The translations under genes and the position numbers were made by a program. DNA of 56,738 nucleotides from positions 1 through 56,738 of the forward strand of contig JAQBQF010000291.1 of NCBI GenBank assembly GCA_028287115.1, in the 5' to 3' direction. Below are positions 10,232 to 19,169 of the stretch, in pieces (the first letter of the stretch is position 1; each line of letters begins with the position of its first letter). The notes beneath the pieces were generated by a model. It saw only the letters and a list, made by a program, of their open reading frames with translations, had not been told where the DNA came from and ran no database searches. The DNA comes from Myxococcales bacterium (GTDB lineage Bacteria > Myxococcota_A > Polyangia > Haliangiales > Haliangiaceae).

Positions 10232-10351
10232 GGAATCGGAATCGGAATCGGAATCGGAATCGGGATCGGGTTCGGGTTAGGGTTCGGAATCGGGTTCGGG
10301 TTCGGGTTAGGAATCGGGTTCGGGTTCGGGATCGGGTTCGGGTTCGGGTTC
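10232..10351 (+). repeat. GGAATC/GGGTTC hexanucleotide array B (20 units in perfect phase)
   Basis: Twenty consecutive hexamers with no phase slip: five GGAATC first, then a mixture of GGGATC, GGGTTC, GGGTTA (twice) and GGAATC. A less regular lead-in (GGATCC, GGAATT) begins at about 10213. The unit GGGTTA/GGGTTC is telomere-like and G-rich on the plus strand, so G-quadruplexes are plausible. Both strands stay open as dipeptide repeats (Arg-Asn/Arg-Val; Pro-Asn/Pro-Ile), which I regard as a by-product of the hexamer period. Confidence 0.95.
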
Positions 10352-10385
10352 GTAGCGCTTCCGTCCGCAGGGCGCGTGCACCACG

Positions 10386-10415
10386 TTGGCAACGCTCTGT
10401 CGCTGGGTCTAGGAT
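10386..10415 (+). promoter_or_regulatory. Putative sigma-70 promoter for the membrane protein gene
   Basis: TTGGCA (10386-10391, 5/6 match to -35) and TAGGAT (10410-10415, 4/6 match to -10) are separated by 18 bp. The expected start site falls at about 10422, only a few nt before the GTG at 10425, so the transcript would be nearly leaderless. No ribosome binding site is evident. Confidence 0.4.
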
Positions 10416-10424
10416 GACCGCGGC

Positions 10425-11771
10425 GTGAACAGTCGCGAGCTCGTTCGATGGTCGAGGCTGCACGAGCGTCGCGCGCGGGCCGGATGGTGGAGCTCGCCGT
10501 GGCTCGTCGCGATCGTCGCGGGTGGCTTGCTCGCGGCGTTTGTCGGATGGCGCGCGGATCGCGCCGGTGCGGTCGCGGCGAGCCATGCGTGGCTCGCGGG
10601 CACGATCGCGGCGTACGCGCTCGCGTTCATGCGCGTGCCGTTTCACCTGTACTGGCGCGCCGACGCGAGCCTGCTCGCGCAGCTTCCGATCGAGGGTGGA
10701 CCGCTGTTCGATGCAGCGCTGCTGCGGTGCATGCGCGCCGCGGCTGCGACGACGCTCGCGGCGGTGATCGGCGCGGTGCCGCTCGCGATCCCGTCGCTGT
10801 CGCATCCGGAGGCGATTCGCGCCGTCGTGAGCGGTGAGATTCCGCTGCTGAGCTCAGTCGAGCTGTTCGTGCGGCACGTCGTCGTCGCGGGTGTGCTCGG
10901 GCTCGCGGCCGCGTTGTTGTTACCCGCGGTCGCGACATGGGGGGCGACGCTCGTCGCAGCGGGTCAGCATGCGAGCGGGACCGAGGTGCTGAAGGTAGCG
11001 ACTGCCCTCGGGGGCGCGCCGGTCCGCGCGAGCGCCACACAGGCCCCGGCACCCGGATCGTCCACCACGATCCTCGGTGCGCTTCCGGGTTTCGCATCGA
11101 GCATCGTGATCGTGCTCGTGATCATCGTGTCTTCGTGGCTGTGGGGCGGCACGCCGAGGCTGCCCCCGCTGGTCGTGCTGTCGGGCCTCGCCGCGGCGAG
11201 CGTAGCCGGCATCGTGATCGCTCGAGCCGGGGCGCGGCGCGTGATGGGCACGGTGCTGCGCGACGTCTCGGCGCTCGATCGGCAGCGGCTCGCGAGCCTC
11301 GAGATCAGGCCACCGACGGCGATCGAGCGTGCGATCGCTGGAATGCTCGGCGAGGCTGCTCTTCCCTATCGCAAGGATGCTCGGCTCGTGCGGCGGCGTT
11401 ATCCGATGGCGTACGCGCTCGGCGCGCTCGCGTTCTTCGTGCTCGCGATCATCGGACTGTCTCGGCCAGACGATCCAACGCCCTATCTCGTCGTGACGCT
11501 CGCCGGTGCTGCGATGTACGGCATCGCGCTCGGAGGACGGCTGCACCGGCCGCCGATCGAGCTGCCGCGGCTGTCCTCCACACTGCCGATCTCGCCGGCC
11601 GCGAGGAATCGCGCGAAGCTCGTCTGGGTCCTCGCATGGTGGGTGATCTTCATCGCCGCACCCGCGACGTTCGCGATCGTCCGCAATCGCGACAGCGCAG
11701 ATGCCTGGCTGCTCGCGGCCGCGACGATCGCCGTTGCGGTGTCAGCCCGCGGACGCCGAGAACACGTGTAG
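10425..11771 (+). CDS. Polytopic inner-membrane protein, unknown family (ABC-2 permease-like)
   Basis: The protein has 448 residues with roughly ten hydrophobic segments in two clusters: residues about 25-70, 100-190 (three to four helices), 225-275 (two to three) and 325-445 (four). The cytoplasmic-looking stretch at about 280-325 is Arg-rich. The pattern resembles ABC-2 type export permeases, but no partner ATPase of ABC type is adjacent and no signature is decisive. The start GTG 10425 follows a plausible promoter. The last 30 nt overlap, in the opposite orientation, the 3' end of the ATPase-domain gene, so both stops lie inside each other's coding region. Confidence 0.75.
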   Translation: MNSRELVRWSRLHERRARAGWWSSPWLVAIVAGGLLAAFVGWRADRAGAVAASHAWLAGTIAAYALAFMRVPFHLYWRADASLLAQLPIEGGPLFDAALLRCMRAAAATTLAAVIGAVPLAIPSLSHPEAIRAVVSGEIPLLSSVELFVRHVVVAGVLGLAAALLLPAVATWGATLVAAGQHASGTEVLKVATALGGAPVRASATQAPAPGSSTTILGALPGFASSIVIVLVIIVSSWLWGGTPRLPPLVVLSGLAAASVAGIVIARAGARRVMGTVLRDVSALDRQRLASLEIRPPTAIERAIAGMLGEAALPYRKDARLVRRRYPMAYALGALAFFVLAIIGLSRPDDPTPYLVVTLAGAAMYGIALGGRLHRPPIELPRLSSTLPISPAARNRAKLVWVLAWWVIFIAAPATFAIVRNRDSADAWLLAAATIAVAVSARGRREHV

Positions 11772-12608
11772 CGATCGCACGCCGCTCGCGACCGCGCGAC
11801 GTTCACCCCGGGCGAGATCGAACAAGCACACGACCTCCGTCCGCTGACCCGGATCGACATTGACGATCAACGACGCGACGTTCGCGAGTACCAGATAGAG
11901 GCCCAGTCCCGCGCCGGCTTGATCCGATTCGGGCCGCCCGCGCTCGCTGCGCGCGCGGCGAACATGATCGATGATATCGCGCTGGCGAAGCGCGCCGAAC
12001 GTATCGCCGACGGAGATCGCGAGCACCCGCTCGTCGGAGGCCCATCGCAGCACCGCACGGCGTCCGGTTCCGATCGCCTCGCGCAGCGCGTTCATCAGCA
12101 ACTCGTCGACGACGCTGACGAGCCTGTGCACGATGGGGCGCCGCGCGCCGATCGCTTCGGCCCACGAGCAGACCTCTCCCATCGCTGCGCGCTTGTCGGT
12201 ATCGGTGACGACGACGCGTTCGCCGATCTTCGCGCCCGGCGCGAGGTACTTCTCGAGTCCGAAGATCTCGCCCGTTACGAGCTTCTCGGAGGTAATGCCG
12301 AGGTCGCGATCCTCGAGGTCGCCTACCAGGTGACTGACCGGAGCCTCGAGCATCAAGGTGATGAGGCCGTCGTCGTCGAGATCGTCGCCGACCACGACGA
12401 CCGGGGCCGCGACCGAACGCAGCGTATCCGATGCCGCCTGACGGGTTGCGCGATCGACGACGACGAGCGCCAGATCGCCGATTTGCGCGGGTAACTGGTC
12501 GAAATGCTCGACGGTGACCCCTGCCTTCGCCAGGGCGGCCGCAACGACGCGCCCGACCTCGGGATCGCGGCTGACGCAGATCGCACGAGTGCTCGAACCG
12601 CCTCCCAT
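11742..12608 (-). CDS. HATPase_c (histidine-kinase-like ATPase) protein with pseudo-receiver N-terminus
   Basis: The protein has 288 residues. Residues 1-130 alternate strand and helix like a response-regulator receiver (AICVSRDPEVGRVVAAALAKAG, LALVVVDRA, APVVVVGDDLDDDG) but lack the full Asp/Lys phospho-acceptor set. Residues about 150-260 carry a GHKL ATP site: N-box VVDELLMNALREAI (about 168-178), a weak G1 VGDTFGALR and G2 AGAGLGLYLV (about 231-240). No dimerisation/His-phosphoacceptor domain is visible, so it may be an RsbW-like or stand-alone ATPase used in partner switching. ATG 12608 is divergent from the giant TPR gene, 103 bp away. Confidence 0.75.
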   Translation of the reverse strand: MGGGSSTRAICVSRDPEVGRVVAAALAKAGVTVEHFDQLPAQIGDLALVVVDRATRQAASDTLRSVAAPVVVVGDDLDDDGLITLMLEAPVSHLVGDLEDRDLGITSEKLVTGEIFGLEKYLAPGAKIGERVVVTDTDKRAAMGEVCSWAEAIGARRPIVHRLVSVVDELLMNALREAIGTGRRAVLRWASDERVLAISVGDTFGALRQRDIIDHVRRARSERGRPESDQAGAGLGLYLVLANVASLIVNVDPGQRTEVVCLFDLARGERRAVASGVRSLHVFSASAG

Positions 12609-12711
12609 TGCAAGGCAGGGTAGCGGCGCCCCGGAGGGCCGTCAATCGGCGAAATGGCGCCGGTGCCTGTTGGTGGCGCCCGTTGGCGACCGGCAGTACG
12701 ATTGTTTTCCG

Positions 12712-15700
12712 ATGGCGGATCCTCCACCGATCCGGCGGCGTCCGACCAAGCCGCCGCCGATCCCTCGCGCGCCGATCGCGCCGGCGGCAGCCAAGACGGA
12801 TCTGGTATTCAGCCAGACGGGCGACGAAGACTTGCCCGAGGACACCAAGAACCTCGAGGCGCCCGACGCCGGCCAGCTCGTCGAGCGGATGCTCGAGCTC
12901 GTCGCGAGCGAGGCCGAGGCCTTGCTCGTCGGCGACGATCGCGACGGCAAGCTCGCCGATCTCAACGTGCGAACGGCACTCGCGAGCTGGGATGGGCTGC
13001 ATCAACCCGAGGAGGCAATGCGCTATCTCGAGCTCGCCGAAGCGCACCCGCTCGCGCCACGGCTGCGAATCTCCGCCGCGATCGGCGACGCCGTCGCGCT
13101 CGATGCCGCACACGCGCGAATCGCCGCGCTGCCGCAGACTCCTGCGACGCTCGCACTCGCGCTCGAGGTCGCCGAGGCGTGGCTGTTCCGGCTGCGCAAA
13201 CCCGAGCGCGCCGCGGAGATCGCAGATCGCGTGCTCGCCGGCGACCTCCCGGCGAGCTGGCGGCTGCATGTCATCGAGCTGTCCGCGCTCGCCCACGCCG
13301 CCGCGGGATCGTGGAAGCGAGTCGTCGAGCTGCGCCTCGCCGCGATCAGCGAGACCACGCCACACGAAGAGCTCGCCGCCAATGCTGCCCTGCTGATCGA
13401 TCGCGGTGACGATGCGGTCGCGGCTCTCGCGCTGTGCTGGACGGCGATCGAGCGCGTCGACGGGCCCGGGCCGGCGACCCTCGGCTGGGTGCGCGTCGTC
13501 GATATTGCGATCGATGCGGCCTGGCGCGCGGTCGATCCTCGCCGGCTCGAGCTGCTCGATCGGCGCGCGGAGCTCGTCGCAGCCCTGCCCGGTGGCAGCC
13601 TCGAAGCACTCGCGACGCGCCATCACGTGGCCGCGGAGCTGACGCGCGACGGCCAGCACGCCGAAGCCGCGAAGCTCTGGGCCGAGCTCGCGGACGATCC
13701 GGCGAGCGCGCTGCCCGCCGTTGCCCGCCGAGCTGCGCTGCTCGGCGCGATGTGGGCCGGCAGCGCCGCGAATGATCCGAAGGTCTCACTCGCTGCACGC
13801 CGTCGCCTCGCGGACACCGAGTGCGTCGAGCTCGCGGCAACGCATGCTTGGCGCGCGCGCGAGCTCGCAGCCGTCACGGGCGATCCCGACGTCGCCGATG
13901 TCGCGCGCGTGGTCGTCGATGCCGCCGAGAGCGCGATCGCGGAGCGCTGGCTCGATGTCGTCGAGCGCGAGGCGCCGACCCCGGCGACGATCAGTCGCCT
14001 GGAGAAACGCGGTGGCCTCGTCGTGCGTTGGGCGGCGGCGCTCGCCGAACAGATCCAAGACGTCCCGCGCGCGATCAGCCTGTGGCGGCGCGCAGCAGGC
14101 AACACCGATCGGCTCGGCACCGAGCACGATTCCTTGATCCGCCTGCTCCGCAGCGCCGAGCCCGATGAAGACGAGCTTGCCGAGGTCTATGCGACGTGGG
14201 CCAACGCCGAGCTCGACGAGCGCAGCCGATCTGCTTTGTGGTGCGCTCGCGGCGTCGTCGATCTCGTGCGCGGTGACTTCGTCGAGGCTGAAGAGTCGTT
14301 GCGACGCGCGGCCGATCTCGATCCGAAAGATCCGTTCTGCCGTGCCGCGCTTGCGGCGGTGTATCGCGCCGGCAAGCGCTACGACCAGCTCGCGCACGTG
14401 CTCGCCGAGCTCTCGACGTCGCTGACCAGCCGTGACGCACGCGCCGCCGCGGCCCGTGAATATGCCGAGCTCCTCGACGAGCACCTCGACGATCCGGCGG
14501 CTGCACGAGCGGCGCTCGAGAGGATGCTCGCGGAGCGCGAAGACGATCACGAAGCAATGCTCTCGCTCGCGAAGCTCTGCGACCGCGAACAACAGGGGGA
14601 CCGCGCGATCGAGCTCCGCCGCCGCGCCGTTCCGCTCCAGACCTTACCCGACCGCCGCACAGATCTGTGGATCGAGATCGCGCAAGGCGAAGAGCGACGA
14701 GGCGATCGCGAGGCCGCGCTCATCGCACTCGATCGAGCCGCAGAGGCCAACCCACGTCGCTCCGACGTGCTGCGCGAACAGGCGCGGATCCATCGGCTCG
14801 CAGGCCGTTTCGATCGCGCGCTCGAGATCGTGCGTGCGGAGCTGGCACTCGATCCCGTGATCGGGCGCCGGATGCAGCTGCAGACCGAAATGGCGCAGCT
14901 CCTGACCGTGCTCGATCGCGAGCCCGAGGCCGTCGTAGCCGCGTATCTCGACGTGCTGTCGATCGAGCCGGATCAAACCGACGCGCTCGCCGGGATCGAA
15001 CAGCCCGCGCGCAAGCTCGGTCTGTGGGACGAGCTCGCCCGTGCATTTCGCGGCGCTCCGCAGACTGCGCGCAACCTCGAGGTGCTCGCCGAAGCGCTCG
15101 CGAAGATCGCCGAGTGGTCGGAGCTCGCCGAGGTGCGCCGGCGCCAGCTCGACACCGCCGCGACGCCGATCGAGGTCGCGCGACGAGCGACCGAGCTCGC
15201 GAGGCTCTACGAAGACGAGCTCGGCGACCTCGATGCCGCGATTCGCATGCTCGGCATCGCGCAATCGGCCGTTGCCGAGGAGGGCCGTCACCGCGATCTA
15301 TTACGGCTGCTCCGCGGCGCCGAACGCTGGCAGGAGATGGCGACCGTCCTCGAGCGCGAGCTTCCGGCGATCCGTCCCGATGCAATCGTGCGCCAGGTCG
15401 ACATCTTGCTCGAGCTCGGGCAACTGCGCGAGACCAAGCTCGGCCGCGCCGCGGAGGCGGTGCAAGCCTACGAGGCCGTGCTCGAGCGCGATCCCAAGAA
15501 TCCGCTCGCGTCGGAGCGTCTCGAGAAGCTCTACGAGCAGCTCGGTCGCGATCGCGAGCTCGCGCGCCTCCTCGAGAATCGTGCCGCGGCTGCGCCCGAT
15601 CCGATCGCGCGTGGCGCACTGCTCGGCCGCGTGGGTCACATCCGGATCAATCGCGACGACATCGACGGCGCGATCGCCGCATACATCGCCGCGTTCACGG

Positions 15701-18700
15701 CAGACCCTACGAATCGCGACGTGTTCACCTCCCTCGAGCGCGTTTGCTACCAGGCCGAGCGCTGGGCCGCGGCGATGCAGCTCTACGAAATCGCGGTCGC
15801 GCACGTCGAGGGCGGGCAGAGCCGCGCGTATCGGCTCGGCGATCTGTATTCGCGGCGCGGCAGCGTTCAGCTCAACTACCTCGGTCAGCTCGACGCAGCG
15901 ATCGCGTCGTATCAGAAGGTCATCGAGGTCGACTCGCAGCCTGCAGCCGCGGTGAAGATCCTCGAAGAGCTCTGCGAGAAGCGCGCGGATTGGTCGCCGC
16001 TGATTGCCGCGTGGGAGCGGCGTGCGGAGGTTCAGCGCGATCCACAGCGCCGCGCGGAAGCCTTGCGCGCCGCCGCTCTGCTCGCCGAAGCGCGCACGGG
16101 CGATCCGCGCAACTCGATGCGGATCAACCGCAAGCTGCTGTCGCTCGAGCCCGGCGATCTCGGCGCGGCCGCGACACTCGAGCGTTACTTCGAGGATCAG
16201 CAGGACAAGTCGGGTCTGATCGATGTCCTCAAGGTGCGCCTGCAGCACGTGCAAGAGGTCGACGAGCAGGTCGAGCTATTGCGGCGAATCGCGCGCGTCT
16301 CCGAAGAAGGTGCGCGCGATGTCGACACCGCGACGGAGCACTACCAGAAGATCCTCGAGCTCCAGCCCGAGAACCGCGACGCGCTCGACGCGCTCGGCCG
16401 GATCTACGAGTCGACCGAGCAGTGGGCCGAGTTCATCGACGTCACGCGGCGGCTGATCAAGCTGACGAACGACCGCAGCCACAAGGCGCTGCTCTACTTC
16501 AAGTGCGGCTCGGTGATGGAGGCCAAGTTCGGGCGCGAGCACGATGCGATTCGCTACTACGACGCGGCGATCAAGACGTCGCAGAACTGTCTGCCGGCCG
16601 TGCACGGTCTTCGCGATCTGTATCGGCGCCGCGAAGAGTGGCCGCGCGTGATCGAGACGCTCGAGCTCGAGGTGAAGCTGTGGACGGACGACAAGGAGCG
16701 CGCCGGTGTGTTCGCGCAGATCGGTCGGATCTACGACAAGCAACTCGGCGATGCCGAGCGCGCGATGACCTACTACGACAGCGCACTCGCGGTCGATGCC
16801 GACTGCTTGCCGGCCAATCAGGCGGTGTTCGAGCACTTCTTCGATCGCGGCGAGTGGGACAAGGCGATGCCGATCGCGGCGTCGCTCGCGCAGAAGGCGA
16901 TGCGCGACGGTGACCCGACCACGCGCAGCGACTTCTATCGCAAGCGCGGCGTGGTCTCGCGGATGACAGGCGATCTCAAAGCGGCGGCCGAGAGCTTCAT
17001 CGTCGCGCTCGAGATCAAGCCGACGAACACGCAGGCGCTCGACGACTTCGGAGCCCTCGCGCGCGAGCACGCCGAGGCGTGGGACTTCGACGCGACCTAC
17101 AAGGAGCTCGAGAAGGTCTACAAGAAGCGCGACGACGCCGGGCCGCTACTTGCGCGAGTTCACGTCGGACGCGCCGCGTTTATCGAGCGCGACGGCGATC
17201 TCGATCGCGCGGCCGAGCTCTATGCCGCGGCGCTCGAGCTGGCGCCCGCGGACTTCACCGTGCTGCTCGCGCTCGTCGAGTTTCACTCCGCGATGCGCCG
17301 GTGGAGCGAAGCGATCGTCGCGATCCAGAAGTTCGTGCAGAGTGAAGCGTCCGCGCGCGATCGGCTCGCCGCGTTGATGCGTCAGGCCGCGATCCACGCC
17401 GATGGCCAGATGGATCCGCAGCGCGCGATCGGCGTGTTGCACGAGGTCATCGAGCTCGAGCCGTCGCATCAGGACGGTTACTACCTGCTCGCGCAGCAAT
17501 ATTTTTTGATCGCCCGGCACGCCGACGCCCGCGCCGCGATCGATCGCGTGATCGAGCTCGCGACCGCGCCGGGTCAGGCCCTGATCCCCGAGGCGCTCGC
17601 GCGGTATTACTACTACAAGGGCCGGATCCTCGACGCGGCCGGTGATCCGCGCTCGGCCGCGCCGCAGTATCGCCGTGCGATCGAATACGACCCGGGCTAC
17701 GCGCCGCCAGCACTGGTGCTCGCACGGCGTGCCGCCGACGGTGGCGATCAGCGCCAAGCTGAAACGCTGTTGATCGATGCCGCGCACGCGGCGATGGCGC
17801 AAGGTGGCCCGCGCGCCGCGGTCCCGCTGCAACGCGGCCTCGCACGGATCCTGCTCGCTTCCGGCGATCGCCCCGCGGCGATCGAGGCGTATCGCGGCAT
17901 CTTGAACGTCGAGCCCGACAGCGCGACCGATCGCGTCGCCCTCGCCGAGATCTACGCCGTCGATGATCCAACGCGCGCGATCGGCGAGCTCCGGAAGGTC
18001 CTCGATCGCGACATCCATCACGCTCCCGCGTATCGCCTGCTCGCTTCGTTCTACAGCCGCACCGGCGACACCGAACGCGCCAACCGCGTGCTCACCGCAC
18101 TCGACCTCCTTGGCTTCGCGGAAGAAACCGACCGCAACACGATGCAGCGGCTTCGCGCGGTCCGCGTGCCGGCTCCGTTGCGCCATCCTCTCGACGACGA
18201 ACATCGCGAGGGCCTGCTACTGACGACCGCCGCGCGCGAGCCGATCGGCGAGGTGTGGACCGCGCTTGCCGAAGAGATCACCGCGCTCGTCGCACAACCC
18301 TCGCTCGGCGAGAACCTGGTGCCCGCCGAGAGTGTCGACAACGCGCGCCTGTTGCAGCTCGTCGCCGAGGTCGGTCGGCTTTACGGGATCGAAGCCGACG
18401 TGTTCATCGGCGACAAAGTCCCCGGGCTCGCCGCGGTCACTGCATTTCCGCGGCGCTTGCTCGTGATCGATCGATCGCTCCTCACCGACAACGATCTCGC
18501 GCTGCGATTCTTGCTCGGCTACGCGTTCGAGTCGATCCGCGGCGGCTATGCGGCGCTCCTCCAGCTCGGTGCTCGCCAGCGCCGTGAGGTCTCGCAAATG
18601 TTGCGCGGGCTGCTGGCTCCCACGGGTGACTTCACCGGGCTGGCCGCCGAGCTCGTCAATGGCGCCAGCATGCGGGCTGCCAAAGTGATCGAGCGTCACG

Positions 18701-18951
18701 CGGGCACTCGCGACCTCGACCCGGGCGCATGGATCGATGACATGCTCGCAGGCGCCAAGCGCGCCGGCCTTGTTGCCTGCGATGATTTTGCCGCGGCGAT
18801 CTGGATGGTTGCGCGACTGTCGGGCGAGCAACTCAGCAACCATGACGAGACGGTCGCGCTCGGCGCGGTGCTCGGCGGCCCGGATCTCGTGCGGTTCTAT
18901 CTAAGTGACAACTACCAGCAACTGCGCGAGCTGCTGACCGCACCTGGGTGA
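12712..18951 (+). CDS. Giant TPR-repeat protein (2079 aa)
   Basis: ATG 12712 begins MADPPPIRRRPTKPPPIPR, a Pro-rich head like that of the partial protein at 1-2909. The open frame reaches further upstream (to 12514), but that part is not head-like and overlaps the divergent gene. Residues about 60-1850 are a nearly continuous array of degenerate TPRs; good units include AVQAYEAVLERDPKNPLASE, DAIRYYDAAIKTSQNCLPAV and AMTYYDSALAVDADCLPANQ. The last 230 residues form a separate C-terminal domain (FPRRLLVIDRSLLTDNDLAL, then RFLLGYAFESIRGGY) that recalls the active-site helix of M48 peptidases, but HExxH is absent. No signal peptide or TM segment is seen, so it is probably a cytoplasmic scaffold. 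Its role is not known. Confidence 0.9.
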   Translation: MADPPPIRRRPTKPPPIPRAPIAPAAAKTDLVFSQTGDEDLPEDTKNLEAPDAGQLVERMLELVASEAEALLVGDDRDGKLADLNVRTALASWDGLHQPEEAMRYLELAEAHPLAPRLRISAAIGDAVALDAAHARIAALPQTPATLALALEVAEAWLFRLRKPERAAEIADRVLAGDLPASWRLHVIELSALAHAAAGSWKRVVELRLAAISETTPHEELAANAALLIDRGDDAVAALALCWTAIERVDGPGPATLGWVRVVDIAIDAAWRAVDPRRLELLDRRAELVAALPGGSLEALATRHHVAAELTRDGQHAEAAKLWAELADDPASALPAVARRAALLGAMWAGSAANDPKVSLAARRRLADTECVELAATHAWRARELAAVTGDPDVADVARVVVDAAESAIAERWLDVVEREAPTPATISRLEKRGGLVVRWAAALAEQIQDVPRAISLWRRAAGNTDRLGTEHDSLIRLLRSAEPDEDELAEVYATWANAELDERSRSALWCARGVVDLVRGDFVEAEESLRRAADLDPKDPFCRAALAAVYRAGKRYDQLAHVLAELSTSLTSRDARAAAAREYAELLDEHLDDPAAARAALERMLAEREDDHEAMLSLAKLCDREQQGDRAIELRRRAVPLQTLPDRRTDLWIEIAQGEERRGDREAALIALDRAAEANPRRSDVLREQARIHRLAGRFDRALEIVRAELALDPVIGRRMQLQTEMAQLLTVLDREPEAVVAAYLDVLSIEPDQTDALAGIEQPARKLGLWDELARAFRGAPQTARNLEVLAEALAKIAEWSELAEVRRRQLDTAATPIEVARRATELARLYEDELGDLDAAIRMLGIAQSAVAEEGRHRDLLRLLRGAERWQEMATVLERELPAIRPDAIVRQVDILLELGQLRETKLGRAAEAVQAYEAVLERDPKNPLASERLEKLYEQLGRDRELARLLENRAAAAPDPIARGALLGRVGHIRINRDDIDGAIAAYIAAFTADPTNRDVFTSLERVCYQAERWAAAMQLYEIAVAHVEGGQSRAYRLGDLYSRRGSVQLNYLGQLDAAIASYQKVIEVDSQPAAAVKILEELCEKRADWSPLIAAWERRAEVQRDPQRRAEALRAAALLAEARTGDPRNSMRINRKLLSLEPGDLGAAATLERYFEDQQDKSGLIDVLKVRLQHVQEVDEQVELLRRIARVSEEGARDVDTATEHYQKILELQPENRDALDALGRIYESTEQWAEFIDVTRRLIKLTNDRSHKALLYFKCGSVMEAKFGREHDAIRYYDAAIKTSQNCLPAVHGLRDLYRRREEWPRVIETLELEVKLWTDDKERAGVFAQIGRIYDKQLGDAERAMTYYDSALAVDADCLPANQAVFEHFFDRGEWDKAMPIAASLAQKAMRDGDPTTRSDFYRKRGVVSRMTGDLKAAAESFIVALEIKPTNTQALDDFGALAREHAEAWDFDATYKELEKVYKKRDDAGPLLARVHVGRAAFIERDGDLDRAAELYAAALELAPADFTVLLALVEFHSAMRRWSEAIVAIQKFVQSEASARDRLAALMRQAAIHADGQMDPQRAIGVLHEVIELEPSHQDGYYLLAQQYFLIARHADARAAIDRVIELATAPGQALIPEALARYYYYKGRILDAAGDPRSAAPQYRRAIEYDPGYAPPALVLARRAADGGDQRQAETLLIDAAHAAMAQGGPRAAVPLQRGLARILLASGDRPAAIEAYRGILNVEPDSATDRVALAEIYAVDDPTRAIGELRKVLDRDIHHAPAYRLLASFYSRTGDTERANRVLTALDLLGFAEETDRNTMQRLRAVRVPAPLRHPLDDEHREGLLLTTAAREPIGEVWTALAEEITALVAQPSLGENLVPAESVDNARLLQLVAEVGRLYGIEADVFIGDKVPGLAAVTAFPRRLLVIDRSLLTDNDLALRFLLGYAFESIRGGYAALLQLGARQRREVSQMLRGLLAPTGDFTGLAAELVNGASMRAAKVIERHAGTRDLDPGAWIDDMLAGAKRAGLVACDDFAAAIWMVARLSGEQLSNHDETVALGAVLGGPDLVRFYLSDNYQQLRELLTAPG

Positions 18952-19169
18952 CCGAGGGCGATGGATCGAGCGCGCCCGCAGCGAAGCGAGGACGCGCATC
19001 TTTGGCCCGAGGGAATCCCCGGAGGGGGGACGTGTCAGGTCACGTGTGTGTGCCAAAACCACTGGACCACACTGGATCGTCGACGAGCGACGAGCTACAT
19101 TCGCGCGTGGCGAGAGCTTATGTCGGTGTGGTGTAATCATCCATACCGCCGTTACTTGTCGGAACTACG

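Noticed and set aside
10162..10428. Arg-Asn/Arg-Val dipeptide-repeat protein over array B
   Set aside because: It follows from the six-base period and has no ribosome site or homology I recognise.
12514..12711. Start of the giant TPR gene at 12514
   Set aside because: The extra region lies antisense within the ATPase-domain gene; the Pro-rich head starts naturally at ATG 12712.
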